DNA of 64,000 bases from Vibrio sp. JC009 (GCF_029016485.1 NZ_CP092106.1:868001-932000), one strand, 5' to 3'. Positions 18,834 through 28,836 are shown, numbered from the stretch's first letter. Numbers and translations are program-made. Notes: generated by a model not told the origin, from the letters alone.

Positions 18834-20120
18834 TTGTCCCTGTTTAAGCAAGCCATTTCGGAATTAATCGAAAAGGTAAAACACACAGACAAAAATCGTT
18901 GTCGAATTTCCCAGCATTTTGACGCTTGCACAGAGTTTTCAATGGTTGACTGGCTGGAAGGTCAGCTACTGTTTCCAAAGTTTTACTGGCAGTCCAGAGA
19001 TACAAGGGAAGAAGTTGTCGCTTTAGGCAAGGTACACACGTTTTCCGAGCCGGCTCCTGCCTATTCTGTGATCGAGGGAGAGCAGCGTATCTGGGGCGGG
19101 AAGTCATTCGATGCTCTGGATGAGCGTATGCCATCCTTTTTCTTTTTGCCTCAGATCGAACTTATCCGCAGAGACAGGCGTTGGTCTTTATGCGTGAATA
19201 TTGATAACAACAGCGCTCAGATAGCCGATGCTCTTGAACAGCTTGTTGTTGAATCGCCAGAACTACCACCAGTTTCTTCACAGATTCAGTCCATAGCACA
19301 TACACCAGAGCTTCCTGAATGGACTGAAATGCTAAGTGATGCGCTAAAGTGCATTGATGAAAATCAGTTTAAAAAAGTGGTTCTGGCGCGCAAGACAGAT
19401 GTGACATTAGAGTCTGAGATATCCGCAGCCCAGCTACTAAAAGCAAGCCGGGCGAAAAACCACCGCAGTTTCCATTTTCTGCTGGCACTGGATGAGAACA
19501 GTGCCTTTATCGGTTCATCACCTGAGCGCCTTTATTCGCGTAATGATCTGGAGCTGGAAACCGAAGCACTGGCGGGAACCAGTCCCCGCAGTTCCGACGA
19601 AGAGAAGGATCTGGCGCTGGCAAACTGGCTGACTCATGATCATAAAAACCTGCAGGAAAACCAGTATGTTGTTGACGACATCATTGAACGCCTGACGCCT
19701 CTGTCCAACAGCATTGATATTCAGCAGGAAGCAAAATTAATCCGTCTGAGAACGGTTCAGCATCTGAAGCGTAAGATTTCAGCGTCACTAAATCAGGGTA
19801 TCAATGGCGTTCAGCTGTTATCTGCCCTGCAACCGACGGCTGCGGTTGCCGGCCTGCCAAGAAAAGCTTCGATGGATTATATTCACCAGCATGAACCCTT
19901 CTCCAGAGGCTGGTATAGCGGATCTTTAGGTTATATCAGCCATAAGAAAGCTGAGTTTAGCGTTGCCCTGCGCAGCGCCTATATTGCCGGAAACCGGATG
20001 GAGCTTTATGCCGGAGTGGGCATTATTCCCGGATCTGATGCGGACTATGAGTGGCAGGAGCTGGATAAAAAAATGTCGACCCTGTTTGGCTTGCTTCCGA
20101 AAAAAGAGTCTGACGCATGA
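18834..20120 (+). CDS. menF: Isochorismate synthase MenF
   Basis: A 428-residue enzyme converting chorismate to isochorismate, the entry to menaquinone. The chorismate-binding domain fills the C-terminal two thirds: KKVVLARKTDV, SPERLYSR, ETEALAGTSPR, LQPTAAVAGLPR and AGVGIIPGSDADYEW. Translation begins at TTG, with GAAAGAGG as ribosome site seven to eight bases upstream. It overlaps menD by four bases and heads a menFDHBCE operon. Confidence 0.93.
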   Translation: MSLFKQAISELIEKVKHTDKNRCRISQHFDACTEFSMVDWLEGQLLFPKFYWQSRDTREEVVALGKVHTFSEPAPAYSVIEGEQRIWGGKSFDALDERMPSFFFLPQIELIRRDRRWSLCVNIDNNSAQIADALEQLVVESPELPPVSSQIQSIAHTPELPEWTEMLSDALKCIDENQFKKVVLARKTDVTLESEISAAQLLKASRAKNHRSFHFLLALDENSAFIGSSPERLYSRNDLELETEALAGTSPRSSDEEKDLALANWLTHDHKNLQENQYVVDDIIERLTPLSNSIDIQQEAKLIRLRTVQHLKRKISASLNQGINGVQLLSALQPTAAVAGLPRKASMDYIHQHEPFSRGWYSGSLGYISHKKAEFSVALRSAYIAGNRMELYAGVGIIPGSDADYEWQELDKKMSTLFGLLPKKESDA

Positions 20121-21832
20121 AGGGGCGGGGCAAGGAACAGTCTCAGTTAAACCGTATCTGGGGCAAAACCCTATTAGAAGAGCTTTCCCGCTTTGGGGTA
20201 AAGCATGTCTGTATTGCTCCCGGCTCAAGGTCTACGCCGCTGACGCTGGAAGCTGAAGCAAACAGCAAGCTTACTATTCATACTCATTTTGATGAACGCG
20301 GTTTAGGTTTTCTGGCTTTAGGGATTGCCAAAGCCAGTAATGAACCTGTGGCTGTGATTGTCACTTCCGGAACGGCGGTGGCTAACCTTCTGCCAGCGGT
20401 GGCGGAGTCCGGTCTGACCGGTGAAAAACTGGTTCTGCTAACGGCAGACCGCCCGGTTGAGCTGATTGATTGTGGCGCCAATCAGGCGATTCAGCAACAG
20501 GGCATTTTCAGCTCTCATGTTACTGATGCCATTAATCTGCCAGCGCCTTCTGAAAGCCTGCCTCTGAACTGGCTGCTGTCCAGCGTTGATCACTGTATGT
20601 ACCGGCAAAAAGAGCTGGGCGGCAGTATCCATATCAATTGCGCTTTCCCGGAACCTTTATATGCAGAGCCGGACAATCAAGGTTTTTCTGACTATCTGAG
20701 CACGGTTGATAACTGGCAGTCAGAAACTTGCCCCTATATTTCCCGGCTAAATGAGAGCATACCCAATACTGAATATCTTCCGGGACTGGAGCAGAAGAAA
20801 GGTGCGCTGGTTGTCGGCAATGTTAGCCTGGAAGAAGCTGAAAAAGCGAAAGCGCTGGCGGACGTTCTCGGCTGGCCGCTGTTTTGCGATCCGCAATCGG
20901 GTATCAGCAGTGACTGGAAGTATTTTGATCTCTGGCTGCAAAACGAAAGTGCACGCAATCAACTGGCAGAGTGCGATTATATTCTTCAGGTGGGTACCCG
21001 CCTGGTATCGAAAAGACTGGATGCATTTATCCGCCAGCAGGTGAGTGTGCAGGGTGCCGGTTATACTCTGATCACAGACAGTCAGAAGCGGCTGAACCCT
21101 AATCATCTGCCAATGAATGTGATTCAGACCGATGTGAGTTTATGGCTCTCTGCTCAGACTGAGCGTTGCGCTCTGATTGAAAGTCTGCATTCAGGCTGGG
21201 CAGATGCCCTTGTCCGTTATCCGCAGCAGATGACTCAAATTCTGGCTAAGAACAGTGAATTGTCAGAAATTCAGCTGGCTCACAGGCTAAATCAGATTGT
21301 TGGAACGGAAAACCTGTTTATCGGCAACAGCCTGATCGTCAGACTGCTGGATATGACCGGGGCTCTGCAAGGTAAGCAGGTATTTACTAACCGTGGAGCT
21401 TCAGGCATAGATGGCCTGATTGCCACCTCAATGGGTGTGCAAAAAGCCAGCAATAAGCCGTTAGTCGTATTGCTGGGAGACACCTCTCTTCTTTATGATC
21501 TGAATTCACTGGCGCTGACAGATGCCTGTAGTGAGCCTGTGGTGATTATCGTCACCAACAATGACGGCGGGGCGATTTTTGACTTGCTGCCTGTACCAGA
21601 GCAGCAGAAGCAGAGCCTGTATCAGATGCCTCACGGCTATGACTTTGAGTTTGCTGCAAAACAGTTCCGACTTGGTTATATCAACCCAGGTTCTGTGAAA
21701 GAGATGGAATCTGCGCTAGCAGAGCATATAAAAAATGGTAAAGGCGCTTTGCTGGTGGAGTTAAAAACGCCACCTGAGCAGGCAACAAAGGACATTAAGT
21801 CACTGGTCGCAAAAGTACATGCTTTACAATAA
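20117..21832 (+). CDS. menD: SEPHCHC synthase MenD
   Basis: A 571-residue thiamine-diphosphate enzyme joining 2-oxoglutarate to isochorismate (2-succinyl-5-enolpyruvyl-6-hydroxy-3-cyclohexene-1-carboxylate synthase). The ThDP-activating glutamate is in HFDERGLGF. The ThDP/Mg motif is GDTSLLYDLNSL followed by IIVTNNDGGAIF. CIAPGSRSTPLTL near the N-terminus is typical. It overlaps menF by four bases and menH by fourteen. Confidence 0.95.
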   Translation: MKGRGKEQSQLNRIWGKTLLEELSRFGVKHVCIAPGSRSTPLTLEAEANSKLTIHTHFDERGLGFLALGIAKASNEPVAVIVTSGTAVANLLPAVAESGLTGEKLVLLTADRPVELIDCGANQAIQQQGIFSSHVTDAINLPAPSESLPLNWLLSSVDHCMYRQKELGGSIHINCAFPEPLYAEPDNQGFSDYLSTVDNWQSETCPYISRLNESIPNTEYLPGLEQKKGALVVGNVSLEEAEKAKALADVLGWPLFCDPQSGISSDWKYFDLWLQNESARNQLAECDYILQVGTRLVSKRLDAFIRQQVSVQGAGYTLITDSQKRLNPNHLPMNVIQTDVSLWLSAQTERCALIESLHSGWADALVRYPQQMTQILAKNSELSEIQLAHRLNQIVGTENLFIGNSLIVRLLDMTGALQGKQVFTNRGASGIDGLIATSMGVQKASNKPLVVLLGDTSLLYDLNSLALTDACSEPVVIIVTNNDGGAIFDLLPVPEQQKQSLYQMPHGYDFEFAAKQFRLGYINPGSVKEMESALAEHIKNGKGALLVELKTPPEQATKDIKSLVAKVHALQ

Positions 21833-22655
21833 ATTCTATTCGCCTCTGATGTCTGATAACCAGGAAAAGCCTTTGCTGGTCTTTATCCATGGCCTGCTCG
21901 GCAGCGGAGAAGACTGGAAAGAAGTACTGGATGCGCTGGAAGACTACCCCAGACTGACCATAGATCTGCCCGGACACGGTAAAAGCACCGGTTGCAGCGC
22001 GGATGGTTTTGAAACCATCTGCAACCAGATTGCACAGGCAATAAAGGGTTTGCTGAGCAGAGAGAAGTTACCTGCGGGTTATCCGGTTATATTGATCGGT
22101 TATTCACTGGGTGCCAGACTAAGCATGTATGGACTGGCCTTTGAACGCTTTAGCGGCTTAAATCTCAGATACGCTTTCATTGAAGGTGGAAACTTTGGCC
22201 TTAAAACGCCGGATGAGAAAGCCGTAAGAATGGCTAATGATAAAGCCTGGGCGGAGCGGTTTAGCAGCGAGCCAATGGAGCAGGTACTGGAAAACTGGTA
22301 TCAGCAGCCGGTGTTTTCTTCACTTGATGCTGTTGCCCGGAAAAAACTTGTCACAAAGCGTGCTGCGAATCATGGAAAAGGCGTGGCAAACATGCTGATA
22401 TCTACATCTCTGGCAAAGCAACCTTACCTGCTGGATAAGGTAAAAGATATCGATGTTCGCCTTGAGTATATCTGTGGCAGAAAAGATAACAAATTTTTAG
22501 AATTGGCCGCCAAAAGCGGGTTATTCTACACGGTTGTGCAGGGAGCCGGACATAACGTCCACAAGGAGTGTCCGGCAGACTTTGCACAACTGATCCGAAC
22601 GAAATTGGGTGACATTCAGTCCCCGGAAACTAACGAAAGTACTAAATTGGAATAA
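21819..22655 (+). CDS. menH: SHCHC synthase MenH
   Basis: A 278-residue alpha/beta-hydrolase-fold lyase that eliminates pyruvate from SEPHCHC to give SHCHC. Motifs are FIHGLLGSGEDW (oxyanion region), DLPGHGKS, the nucleophile elbow GYSLGAR and the terminal histidine in GAGHNVHKE. The first ATG overlaps menD. An alternative ATG at 21849 (MSDNQEKP) would remove ten residues; neither has a clear ribosome site. It lies three bases before menB. Confidence 0.92.
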   Translation: MLYNKFYSPLMSDNQEKPLLVFIHGLLGSGEDWKEVLDALEDYPRLTIDLPGHGKSTGCSADGFETICNQIAQAIKGLLSREKLPAGYPVILIGYSLGARLSMYGLAFERFSGLNLRYAFIEGGNFGLKTPDEKAVRMANDKAWAERFSSEPMEQVLENWYQQPVFSSLDAVARKKLVTKRAANHGKGVANMLISTSLAKQPYLLDKVKDIDVRLEYICGRKDNKFLELAAKSGLFYTVVQGAGHNVHKECPADFAQLIRTKLGDIQSPETNESTKLE

Positions 22656-22658
22656 ATC

Positions 22659-23525
22659 ATGGCAAGAACCGTTGGAATTACTGAAGAAGAGCTGTACGCA
22701 CCGGTAGCATGGACAGACTGCAGTTCTGAATACGAAGATATTCAGTATCACAAATCTGAAGATGGTATCGCAAGAATCACTATTGCCCGTCCTCAGGTGC
22801 GCAACGCTTTCCGTCCTCAGACAGTAACTGAGATGATCAAAGCTCTGGCAGACGCGCGCTATGACGAAAACGTGGGCGTTATTATCCTGACCGGTCTGGG
22901 TGAAGATGCATTCTGCTCAGGCGGTGACCAGAAGATCCGTGGCGACTACGGCGGCTACCGCGATGACGAAGGTACTCACCACCTGAACGTTCTGGACTTC
23001 CAGCGTCAGATCCGTACCTGTCCAAAACCTGTTATCGCCTCTGTTGCCGGCTACGCGGTTGGTGGCGGTCATGTACTGCATATGATGTGTGACCTGACAA
23101 TTGCGGCAGAAAATGCTCAGTTTGGTCAGACGGGTCCTAAAGTAGGCTCTTTCGACGGTGGCTGGGGCGCTTCTTACATGGCTCGTATCGTGGGTCAGAA
23201 GAAAGCGCGTGAAATCTGGTTCCTTTGCCGTTTCTACGATGCACAGGAAGCTCTGGATATGGGTCTGGTGAATACAGTTGTGCCTGTGGCTGAGCTTGAA
23301 AAAGAGACTATCCGCTGGTGTCGTGAAGTGCTTCAGCACAGCCCAATGGCGCTGCGCTGCTTGAAAGCGGCTCTGAATGCGGACTGTGACGGTCAGGCTG
23401 GTCTTCAGGAGCTTGCGGGTAATGCAACCATGCTGTTCTACATGACAGATGAAGGCCAGGAAGGACGTAACTCGTTCAATGAAAAGAGAAGACCTGACTT
23501 CTCCAAGTTCCCGCGTAACCCGTAA
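22659..23525 (+). CDS. menB: 1,4-dihydroxy-2-naphthoyl-CoA synthase MenB
   Basis: A 288-residue crotonase-family enzyme that closes the naphthoquinone ring from o-succinylbenzoyl-CoA. Motifs are [42 protein letters not shown] and [20 protein letters not shown]. The C-terminus [13 protein letters not shown] is highly conserved. The length is normal. Confidence 0.97.
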   Translation: MARTVGITEEELYAPVAWTDCSSEYEDIQYHKSEDGIARITIARPQVRNAFRPQTVTEMIKALADARYDENVGVIILTGLGEDAFCSGGDQKIRGDYGGYRDDEGTHHLNVLDFQRQIRTCPKPVIASVAGYAVGGGHVLHMMCDLTIAAENAQFGQTGPKVGSFDGGWGASYMARIVGQKKAREIWFLCRFYDAQEALDMGLVNTVVPVAELEKETIRWCREVLQHSPMALRCLKAALNADCDGQAGLQELAGNATMLFYMTDEGQEGRNSFNEKRRPDFSKFPRNP

Positions 23526-23533
23526 GGGATAAA

Positions 23534-23561
23534 AGCTATCAGCTATTAGCTGTCAGCTTTC
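23534..23561 (+). repeat. Short heptamer repeat between menB and menC
   Basis: Four degenerate 7-base units (AGCTATC, AGCTATT, AGCTGTC, AGCTTTC) lie in tandem. A CAGAGG...CCTCTG stem (23561-23586) follows before the menC ribosome site. This is the only substantial gap in the men operon. Confidence 0.6.
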
Positions 23562-23625
23562 AGAGGTGGCTTGGTTGCTGCCTCTGAACGAATAATAATT
23601 ACGTTGGGGTTTGGAGTTATTTTTT

Positions 23626-24615
23626 ATGCGCAATGCCAAGTTATATCGCTATTTGCTGCCAATGGATAGCGGGGTCATTCTCAGAGACAATAAGCTGGAA
23701 CAGAGAGATGGCTGGATTCTGGAGCTTACCGAGGACGGAAAAAGTGCTTACGGGGAAGTGGCGCCACTGCCTGGCTTTAGTCTGGAATCTGCTGATGAAG
23801 CCGGGGAACAACTTCAGCAACAACTGAAGCTGTGGGTTGCTGGTGGTTCAGTTGATTTTGATTCTTTGTATCCTTCCGTTGCCTTTGGTCTCTCTATGGC
23901 AGAACTGGAACTGGCGGGAGAGCTGCCGGAAGAAGGCAACTATTTTAGTGCGCCTTTATGTACCGGAGACCCGGATTCCATGCTGCCGGTTCTGGCGGCT
24001 ATGCCTACCGGGAAAAAGGTCGCCAAGATCAAAGTGGGCCTTTACGAGCCGATTCGAGACGGGATGATCACCAATCTGTTTCTGGAAAGCATTCCGGAGC
24101 TGAGCCTTCGTCTGGACGCTAACCGTGCCTGGACACCGGAAAAAGCGCAGAAGTTTGCTACTTACATCAACCCTTCTTTCCGTCAGCGTATTGAGTTTCT
24201 TGAAGAGCCCTGCGAAAAGCCTGAGCAGAGTTTTGCCTTTGCTATTGATACCGGTATTGCCATTGCCTGGGATGAAACGCTGCAAAAAGCGATTAGAGAG
24301 CCGGGCTTTGAGCTGACTCATCTGACCGGAGCTAAGGTTATCGTAATTAAGCCAACCCTGATTGGATCTGTTAAACGCTGCATGTCTCTGATTGAAGAAG
24401 CTAAACGCATGGCGATAAATGTGGTGATCAGTTCCAGTATTGAATCAAGCCTGGGTCTGACTCAGCTTGCCCGCTTTGCCCGCTGGCAGACACCTGAGCA
24501 GGTGCCGGGTCTGGATACCATTAAGCTGTTTAAAGCTCAGCTTGAAGTGGCCTGGCCGGGCTGTGAAGCCCCTGTTGTACCGATGAGTGAACAGACACTG
24601 ACATGGCAGTCGTAG
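23626..24615 (+). CDS. menC: o-succinylbenzoate synthase MenC
   Basis: A 329-residue enolase-superfamily dehydratase turning SHCHC into o-succinylbenzoate. Barrel residues are visible in KIKVGLY, LRLDANRAW, EFLEEPCE and IAWDETL, with KPTLIGS later. The start ATG at 23626 (MRNAKLYRYLLPM) has GGAG nine bases upstream; an open TTG at 23611 lies before that site and is rejected. It overlaps menE by thirteen bases. Confidence 0.93.
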   Translation: MRNAKLYRYLLPMDSGVILRDNKLEQRDGWILELTEDGKSAYGEVAPLPGFSLESADEAGEQLQQQLKLWVAGGSVDFDSLYPSVAFGLSMAELELAGELPEEGNYFSAPLCTGDPDSMLPVLAAMPTGKKVAKIKVGLYEPIRDGMITNLFLESIPELSLRLDANRAWTPEKAQKFATYINPSFRQRIEFLEEPCEKPEQSFAFAIDTGIAIAWDETLQKAIREPGFELTHLTGAKVIVIKPTLIGSVKRCMSLIEEAKRMAINVVISSSIESSLGLTQLARFARWQTPEQVPGLDTIKLFKAQLEVAWPGCEAPVVPMSEQTLTWQS

Positions 24616-26027
24616 AGTCACAGGCACCAAAATGGCGACAGTGGGCTCAGCAGAGCCCGCTTTCGTATGCGCTGATCACTGCGGAAAAGAGTTACAACTG
24701 GCAAAGCCTCTGTGAAGAGGTGAGCAAGTGTATCACCCTGCTTGAGGCTCAGGGAGTCCAAAGCGGTGACGTGGTCACTCTGGTGGGTAAAAACCATCCT
24801 TCCATGCTTATTCTGTTTCTTGCCTGTCAGGAGCTGGGCGCTGTTGCTGCCTTTATGATGCCGCAGCCGATGCCGGTGCTTATCAGTAAACTGAATATTC
24901 TCTATGCCGATAAAGGGCGGGTGAGGATCTGGCTGACGGAAAAAGTCAGAAGAGGTTACAGTGATAGCGAGCTTTCCATCGTCCGCTCTTCGCTGCTGAA
25001 ATATGAGATAGGCTCCGGGTTCGGTACTGAACTGCCGGTTATTGAACATGATTACAGCGCAGAGAAGCTGGCTACCATTGTATTTACTTCCGGCTCCACC
25101 GGCGTGCCGAAAGCCGTGGCTCACACCTCAGTCCAGCATTTTGCATCAGCCGCCGGTCTGCTTGAGCGTTTCCACTTTACGGCCGGAGATACCTGGCTGC
25201 TTAGTTTGCCTATGTACCATGTTTCGGGACTTGCGATTGTATACCGCTGGCTGCATGCCGGTGCCTGTTTAAAAGTGGGGGCAGGGAACTTGTCCGAAGA
25301 TATCTCCGGGGTGACTCATGCTTCTCTGGTGGCAACTCAGTTAAAGCGTCTGCTGGATAGCGGTGAGCCGCTCGCTCTGAACCATGTGCTGTTGGGTGGA
25401 AGCCATATTCCGGCTGAGCTTGGCAGGCGGGCAGAAGCGATTGGCATCGAAGCCTGGGTGGGTTACGGAATGACTGAGGCCGCCTCTACGGTGACGGCAA
25501 AACGAGTGGATGACGCCTTAACAGCGGGGCGTGTTCTGCCCAAACGTAAGCTAAAGCTGGAGCGTCAGCGTATCTTTATCAAAGGCGATACCATTGCGCA
25601 GGGGTATTACAAACGCGGCAATCTGACACCTGTTTCTCAGGAAGATGGCTGGTTTGATACCAAGGATCTTGGCGAGTGGGAACGGGATGAGTTAAAGGTG
25701 ATTGGCCGGGCAGATAACCTGTTTATCTCCGGTGGTGAGAATATCCATTGTGAGGAGATTGAAGTTTCCATCTGCAAGCACCCTCAGGTTTCTCAGGCTA
25801 TCGTTATTCCTGTCGAGAACGAAGAATTTGGCTACCGGCCCGTTGCGATTATCCAGAGCGATGTCCCGGTTGCAGAGTTAGAACTGAAGCAGTGGCTCAC
25901 CGACAAGTTAATCAAGTTTAAGATTCCGGATGCGTTTTTTGATATGCCGGATATCAAAAGCGGAACCATAAAGGTTTCCAGAGCGGCGCTAAAAGAGTGG
26001 TTTGAAAGTGAAGTGCAAAATCGCTGA
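24603..26027 (+). CDS. menE: o-succinylbenzoate-CoA ligase MenE
   Basis: A 474-residue adenylate-forming acyl-CoA ligase that activates o-succinylbenzoate. Motifs are the phosphate loop VFTSGSTGVPKAV, GYGMTEAAS, DLGEWERDELKVIGRADNLFISGGENI and the C-terminal lysine region GTIKVSRAAL. It is the last gene of the men operon and converges on a PTS gene. Confidence 0.94.
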   Translation: MAVVESQAPKWRQWAQQSPLSYALITAEKSYNWQSLCEEVSKCITLLEAQGVQSGDVVTLVGKNHPSMLILFLACQELGAVAAFMMPQPMPVLISKLNILYADKGRVRIWLTEKVRRGYSDSELSIVRSSLLKYEIGSGFGTELPVIEHDYSAEKLATIVFTSGSTGVPKAVAHTSVQHFASAAGLLERFHFTAGDTWLLSLPMYHVSGLAIVYRWLHAGACLKVGAGNLSEDISGVTHASLVATQLKRLLDSGEPLALNHVLLGGSHIPAELGRRAEAIGIEAWVGYGMTEAASTVTAKRVDDALTAGRVLPKRKLKLERQRIFIKGDTIAQGYYKRGNLTPVSQEDGWFDTKDLGEWERDELKVIGRADNLFISGGENIHCEEIEVSICKHPQVSQAIVIPVENEEFGYRPVAIIQSDVPVAELELKQWLTDKLIKFKIPDAFFDMPDIKSGTIKVSRAALKEWFESEVQNR

Positions 26028-26046
26028 CCAGGCGAAATTGCACTTC
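26010..26046. terminator. Hairpin between convergent menE and PTS genes
   Basis: GAAGTGCAA pairs with TTGCACTTC, with an inner TCGC/GCGA pair. The stem overlaps the menE stop codon. There is no T-tract on either strand, so an intrinsic terminator is possible but not certain. Confidence 0.45.
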
Positions 26047-26059
26047 TGGGGGAAGTCAG

Positions 26060-27517
26060 TTAGTTGGCCATAGCCAGTTTCATCTGCTCGGCAACTTTAT
26101 CCACCTTACCCAGGCCGACAATCACCTGCAGGCCGCTTTTGCCCATAGGTACAACGCCTGCTGCGCCAAGTTTTTTCAGCTTGTCGGCATCGGCCAGAGA
26201 GGAGTCCTTCACCGTCAGGCGCAGGCGGGTAATACAGTTGTCCACTTCGACAATGTTCTCTCTGCCGCCGATGGCTTCGATATATTCCAGCGTCAGTTCA
26301 GGGATATCTTCCTGATTTGCCGCCGTTTCTGTCTCTTCACCACGGCCCGGCGTTTTCAGGTTAAACTTCAGGATGGCGAAGCGGAACACGCCGTAGTAAA
26401 TCATAAAGAAGACAATGCCCTGCGGGATCAGCATGTACCATTTCACGGCAAGCGGATTCTGGCTGGAGAGCACAAAGTCAACAAAGCCTGCCGAGAAACC
26501 AAATCCTGCCATCCATTCCATGCTCGCAGCAATGTACATTGAAATGCCGGTAAGCACAGCGTGAACCAGATAAAGCAGCGGTGCCAGGAACATAAAGCTG
26601 AATTCCAGCGGCTCTGTGATACCGGTAAAGAAAGACGCTACCGCAGCCGCCAGCATGATGGAGAAGACTGAGTTTTTGTTTTTCTCATCCGCGCAGTGAT
26701 AAATCGCAAGTGCTGCGCCCGGCAGACCAAACATCATAATCGGGAAGAAACCGGCCTGATACATGCCTGTCTTGCCCACAACCGCTGTACCTTCAGCAAT
26801 GGACTGAGCACCGCCCAGGAAGTTTGGAATATCATTAATCCCCACAACGTCAAACCAGAACACAGGGTAAAGCGCGTGGTGCATACCTATGGTCAGCAGC
26901 AGGCGGTTAAAGAAGCCGAACAGTCCGGCACCAAGAGCGCCCATTGATTCCAGCTTGGTACCAAAGATAATCAGCGCATCGTAGATAACCGGCCAGACGT
27001 ACAGGAATACAAACGCCAGCACCATACCGGCAATCGAGGTCAGAATCGGAACCAGACGTTTACCGCTGAAAAAGGCCAGCGCTTTTGGCAGGGTGACACC
27101 GGAAAAGCGGTTATATATCTCAGCAGAGACAATACCCACAAGAATACCGATAAACTGGTTACCAATCTTATCAAAGGCCGCCGGTACTTCGTCGGCAGAG
27201 ACATGCAGCAACTGAGCTACTGTGCCGGGATTCAAAAGCGTGGTAAGTACCATAAAGCAGACAAAACCGGATAGCGCCGCAGAGCCGTTCTTATCGTGGC
27301 TAAGACCAAAAGCCACACCCACTGCAAAGAGAATCGCCATATTGTCGATAATCGCTCCGCCGGATTTGATAAGGAAGGCGGCCAGGACGTTATCCGCGCC
27401 CCAGCTAACCGGATCCAGCCAGTAGCCGATACCCATCAGAATGGCGGCTGCCGGTAGGGTGGCAACCGGCACCATCAGCGCCTTACCCACTTTCTGCAAG
27501 TAACCTAGTATATTCAT
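26060..27517 (-). CDS. PTS N-acetylglucosamine/glucose-type transporter subunit EIICB
   Basis: A 485-residue phosphotransferase permease of the glucose superfamily, with an EIIC membrane domain (about residues 1-380) and a C-terminal EIIB domain. The EIIB phosphorylation cysteine is in VDNCITRLRL. The EIIC active region is GITEPLEFSFMF. No EIIA domain is fused, so a separate EIIA such as Crr must supply phosphate. The N-terminus MNILGYLQKVGKALMVPVA closely resembles vibrio NagE, but the gene stands apart from nag genes and faces a LysR regulator, so the exact sugar is open. Confidence 0.88.
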   Translation of the reverse strand: MNILGYLQKVGKALMVPVATLPAAAILMGIGYWLDPVSWGADNVLAAFLIKSGGAIIDNMAILFAVGVAFGLSHDKNGSAALSGFVCFMVLTTLLNPGTVAQLLHVSADEVPAAFDKIGNQFIGILVGIVSAEIYNRFSGVTLPKALAFFSGKRLVPILTSIAGMVLAFVFLYVWPVIYDALIIFGTKLESMGALGAGLFGFFNRLLLTIGMHHALYPVFWFDVVGINDIPNFLGGAQSIAEGTAVVGKTGMYQAGFFPIMMFGLPGAALAIYHCADEKNKNSVFSIMLAAAVASFFTGITEPLEFSFMFLAPLLYLVHAVLTGISMYIAASMEWMAGFGFSAGFVDFVLSSQNPLAVKWYMLIPQGIVFFMIYYGVFRFAILKFNLKTPGRGEETETAANQEDIPELTLEYIEAIGGRENIVEVDNCITRLRLTVKDSSLADADKLKKLGAAGVVPMGKSGLQVIVGLGKVDKVAEQMKLAMAN

Positions 27518-27569
27518 TCGTACACCTGTTTTATGAATTAAAAATATTTATATTAAATTTGGATACATG

Positions 27570-27585
27570 TTCGAAATCTTTCGAA
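27570..27585. promoter_or_regulatory. Palindrome in the PTS-lysR divergent region, site 1
   Basis: TTCGAAATCTTTCGAA is a 7-bp inverted repeat with a 2-base centre, 53 bases upstream of the PTS start codon. It is a candidate regulator site. Confidence 0.4.
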
Positions 27586-27638
27586 GAAACAGCATTTAAT
27601 TCTTAATTTGCGGTGCAAACAAACTAAATGTTCGCTAG

Positions 27639-27663
27639 TATGCATTAAAATTTTTAATGCATA
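27639..27663. promoter_or_regulatory. Palindrome in the PTS-lysR divergent region, site 2
   Basis: A perfect 12-bp inverted repeat (arm TATGCATTAAAA) with one central base contains a T-N11-A LysR-type box. It lies 21 bases before the lysR start, where binding would repress lysR itself. Confidence 0.55.
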
Positions 27664-27684
27664 GGCTGGTGGAGAGGGCATCTG

Positions 27685-28563
27685 GTGACAAATGATCAAC
27701 TGCTTTTAAGGAACCTGCATACTTTTAATGTAGCTGCAGAATGTCTTAGCTTTACACTGGCTGCTCAGGCCCTAAACCTCACGCAGGGTGCGGTGAGTCA
27801 CAGGATTAAGGTGCTGGAGACTGAGCTGGGTTTTACCCTTTTTGTCAGGGGAACGCGCAAGCTGGAACTGACGCCGGAGGGCAGCCGTTTTCATCTGACT
27901 CTGGCGAAATCTCTGAACGCGATTTTTTATGAAATTAGTGAGATTAATTCCAGCGATTTACATGGGGAATTAACCATAGCGGTAGCGCCCAGTTTTGCTC
28001 ATGGCTGGCTTATTCCGCGTCTGGCTGATTTTAAATCACGTTTTCCCGGATTTAATCTGAAAGTCCTGATCCACGATAAGCACCAGGATCTCATTGAAAA
28101 TAACATTGATGCGGCGGTTTATTACGGTGGGGAAAAGATGAGCGATATGCATTGCCAGCCGCTGTTTGAAGAGACTTATATCCCGGTTTGCACGGCAGAG
28201 TATGCCGACAGACTGGGGCTTTTTTCCGGCGAAGAGCAGGCGCTGGCAAGGGCTAACTTTCTGCATGCAGTTGGCTCTAAGTCCTGGGAAAAGTGGCTGA
28301 GCCATATGACATTTTCCATTGACCCATACCGCCAGTCTTACCGGTTTGACCAGCGCGGAATGGAGATCTCAGCCGCCGGATACTCGGCAGGCATCGCCAT
28401 CGGCCGGTATCTTTTTGTGAAATCCAAAATAGAAGCGGGTGACCTGGTTACGCCATTTCCCGGAATAAAAACCGATCTGAAATACAGCTTTATCTGCCCG
28501 TCCGGAACGGAAAACCGTCCGAAAATTAAGACCTTTTACAATTGGTTGAAGGAGAGTGCTTAA
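27685..28563 (+). CDS. LysR family transcriptional regulator (GcvA-like)
   Basis: A 292-residue regulator. The N-terminal winged helix-turn-helix is at about residues 10-65 (FNVAAECLSFTLAAQALNLT then GAVSHRIKVLETELGFTLFVRG). A periplasmic-binding-like effector domain follows. Translation starts at GTG behind GGAGAGGG. It is divergent from the PTS gene across 167 bases holding two palindromes, so that transporter is the likely target. The effector is unknown. Confidence 0.9.
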   Translation: MTNDQLLLRNLHTFNVAAECLSFTLAAQALNLTQGAVSHRIKVLETELGFTLFVRGTRKLELTPEGSRFHLTLAKSLNAIFYEISEINSSDLHGELTIAVAPSFAHGWLIPRLADFKSRFPGFNLKVLIHDKHQDLIENNIDAAVYYGGEKMSDMHCQPLFEETYIPVCTAEYADRLGLFSGEEQALARANFLHAVGSKSWEKWLSHMTFSIDPYRQSYRFDQRGMEISAAGYSAGIAIGRYLFVKSKIEAGDLVTPFPGIKTDLKYSFICPSGTENRPKIKTFYNWLKESA

Positions 28564-28836
28564 GCTGCTTGAAGTTACGTAAGCCAGGATGCGGTGAAGG
28601 AATACTTCAAGAAACGTTCACAGTCCACCCATTAACATTTTTAGCCCAGAATCATGCAAGCTTACTTGAGGTTATGAGGCGAAACTGGACAAAAATGAGT
28701 TTGGGGCTTCGGCAGCGATCTACCCTTCGGATAACCTCTGGTATCCCAAGATGGCAATCGACACCTCTATGTGAGATGCCGACCATGAAAGCTTTTGGAC
28801 ATAACTTTCCACCCTTAACCGTGATTCTGGAGTTAT

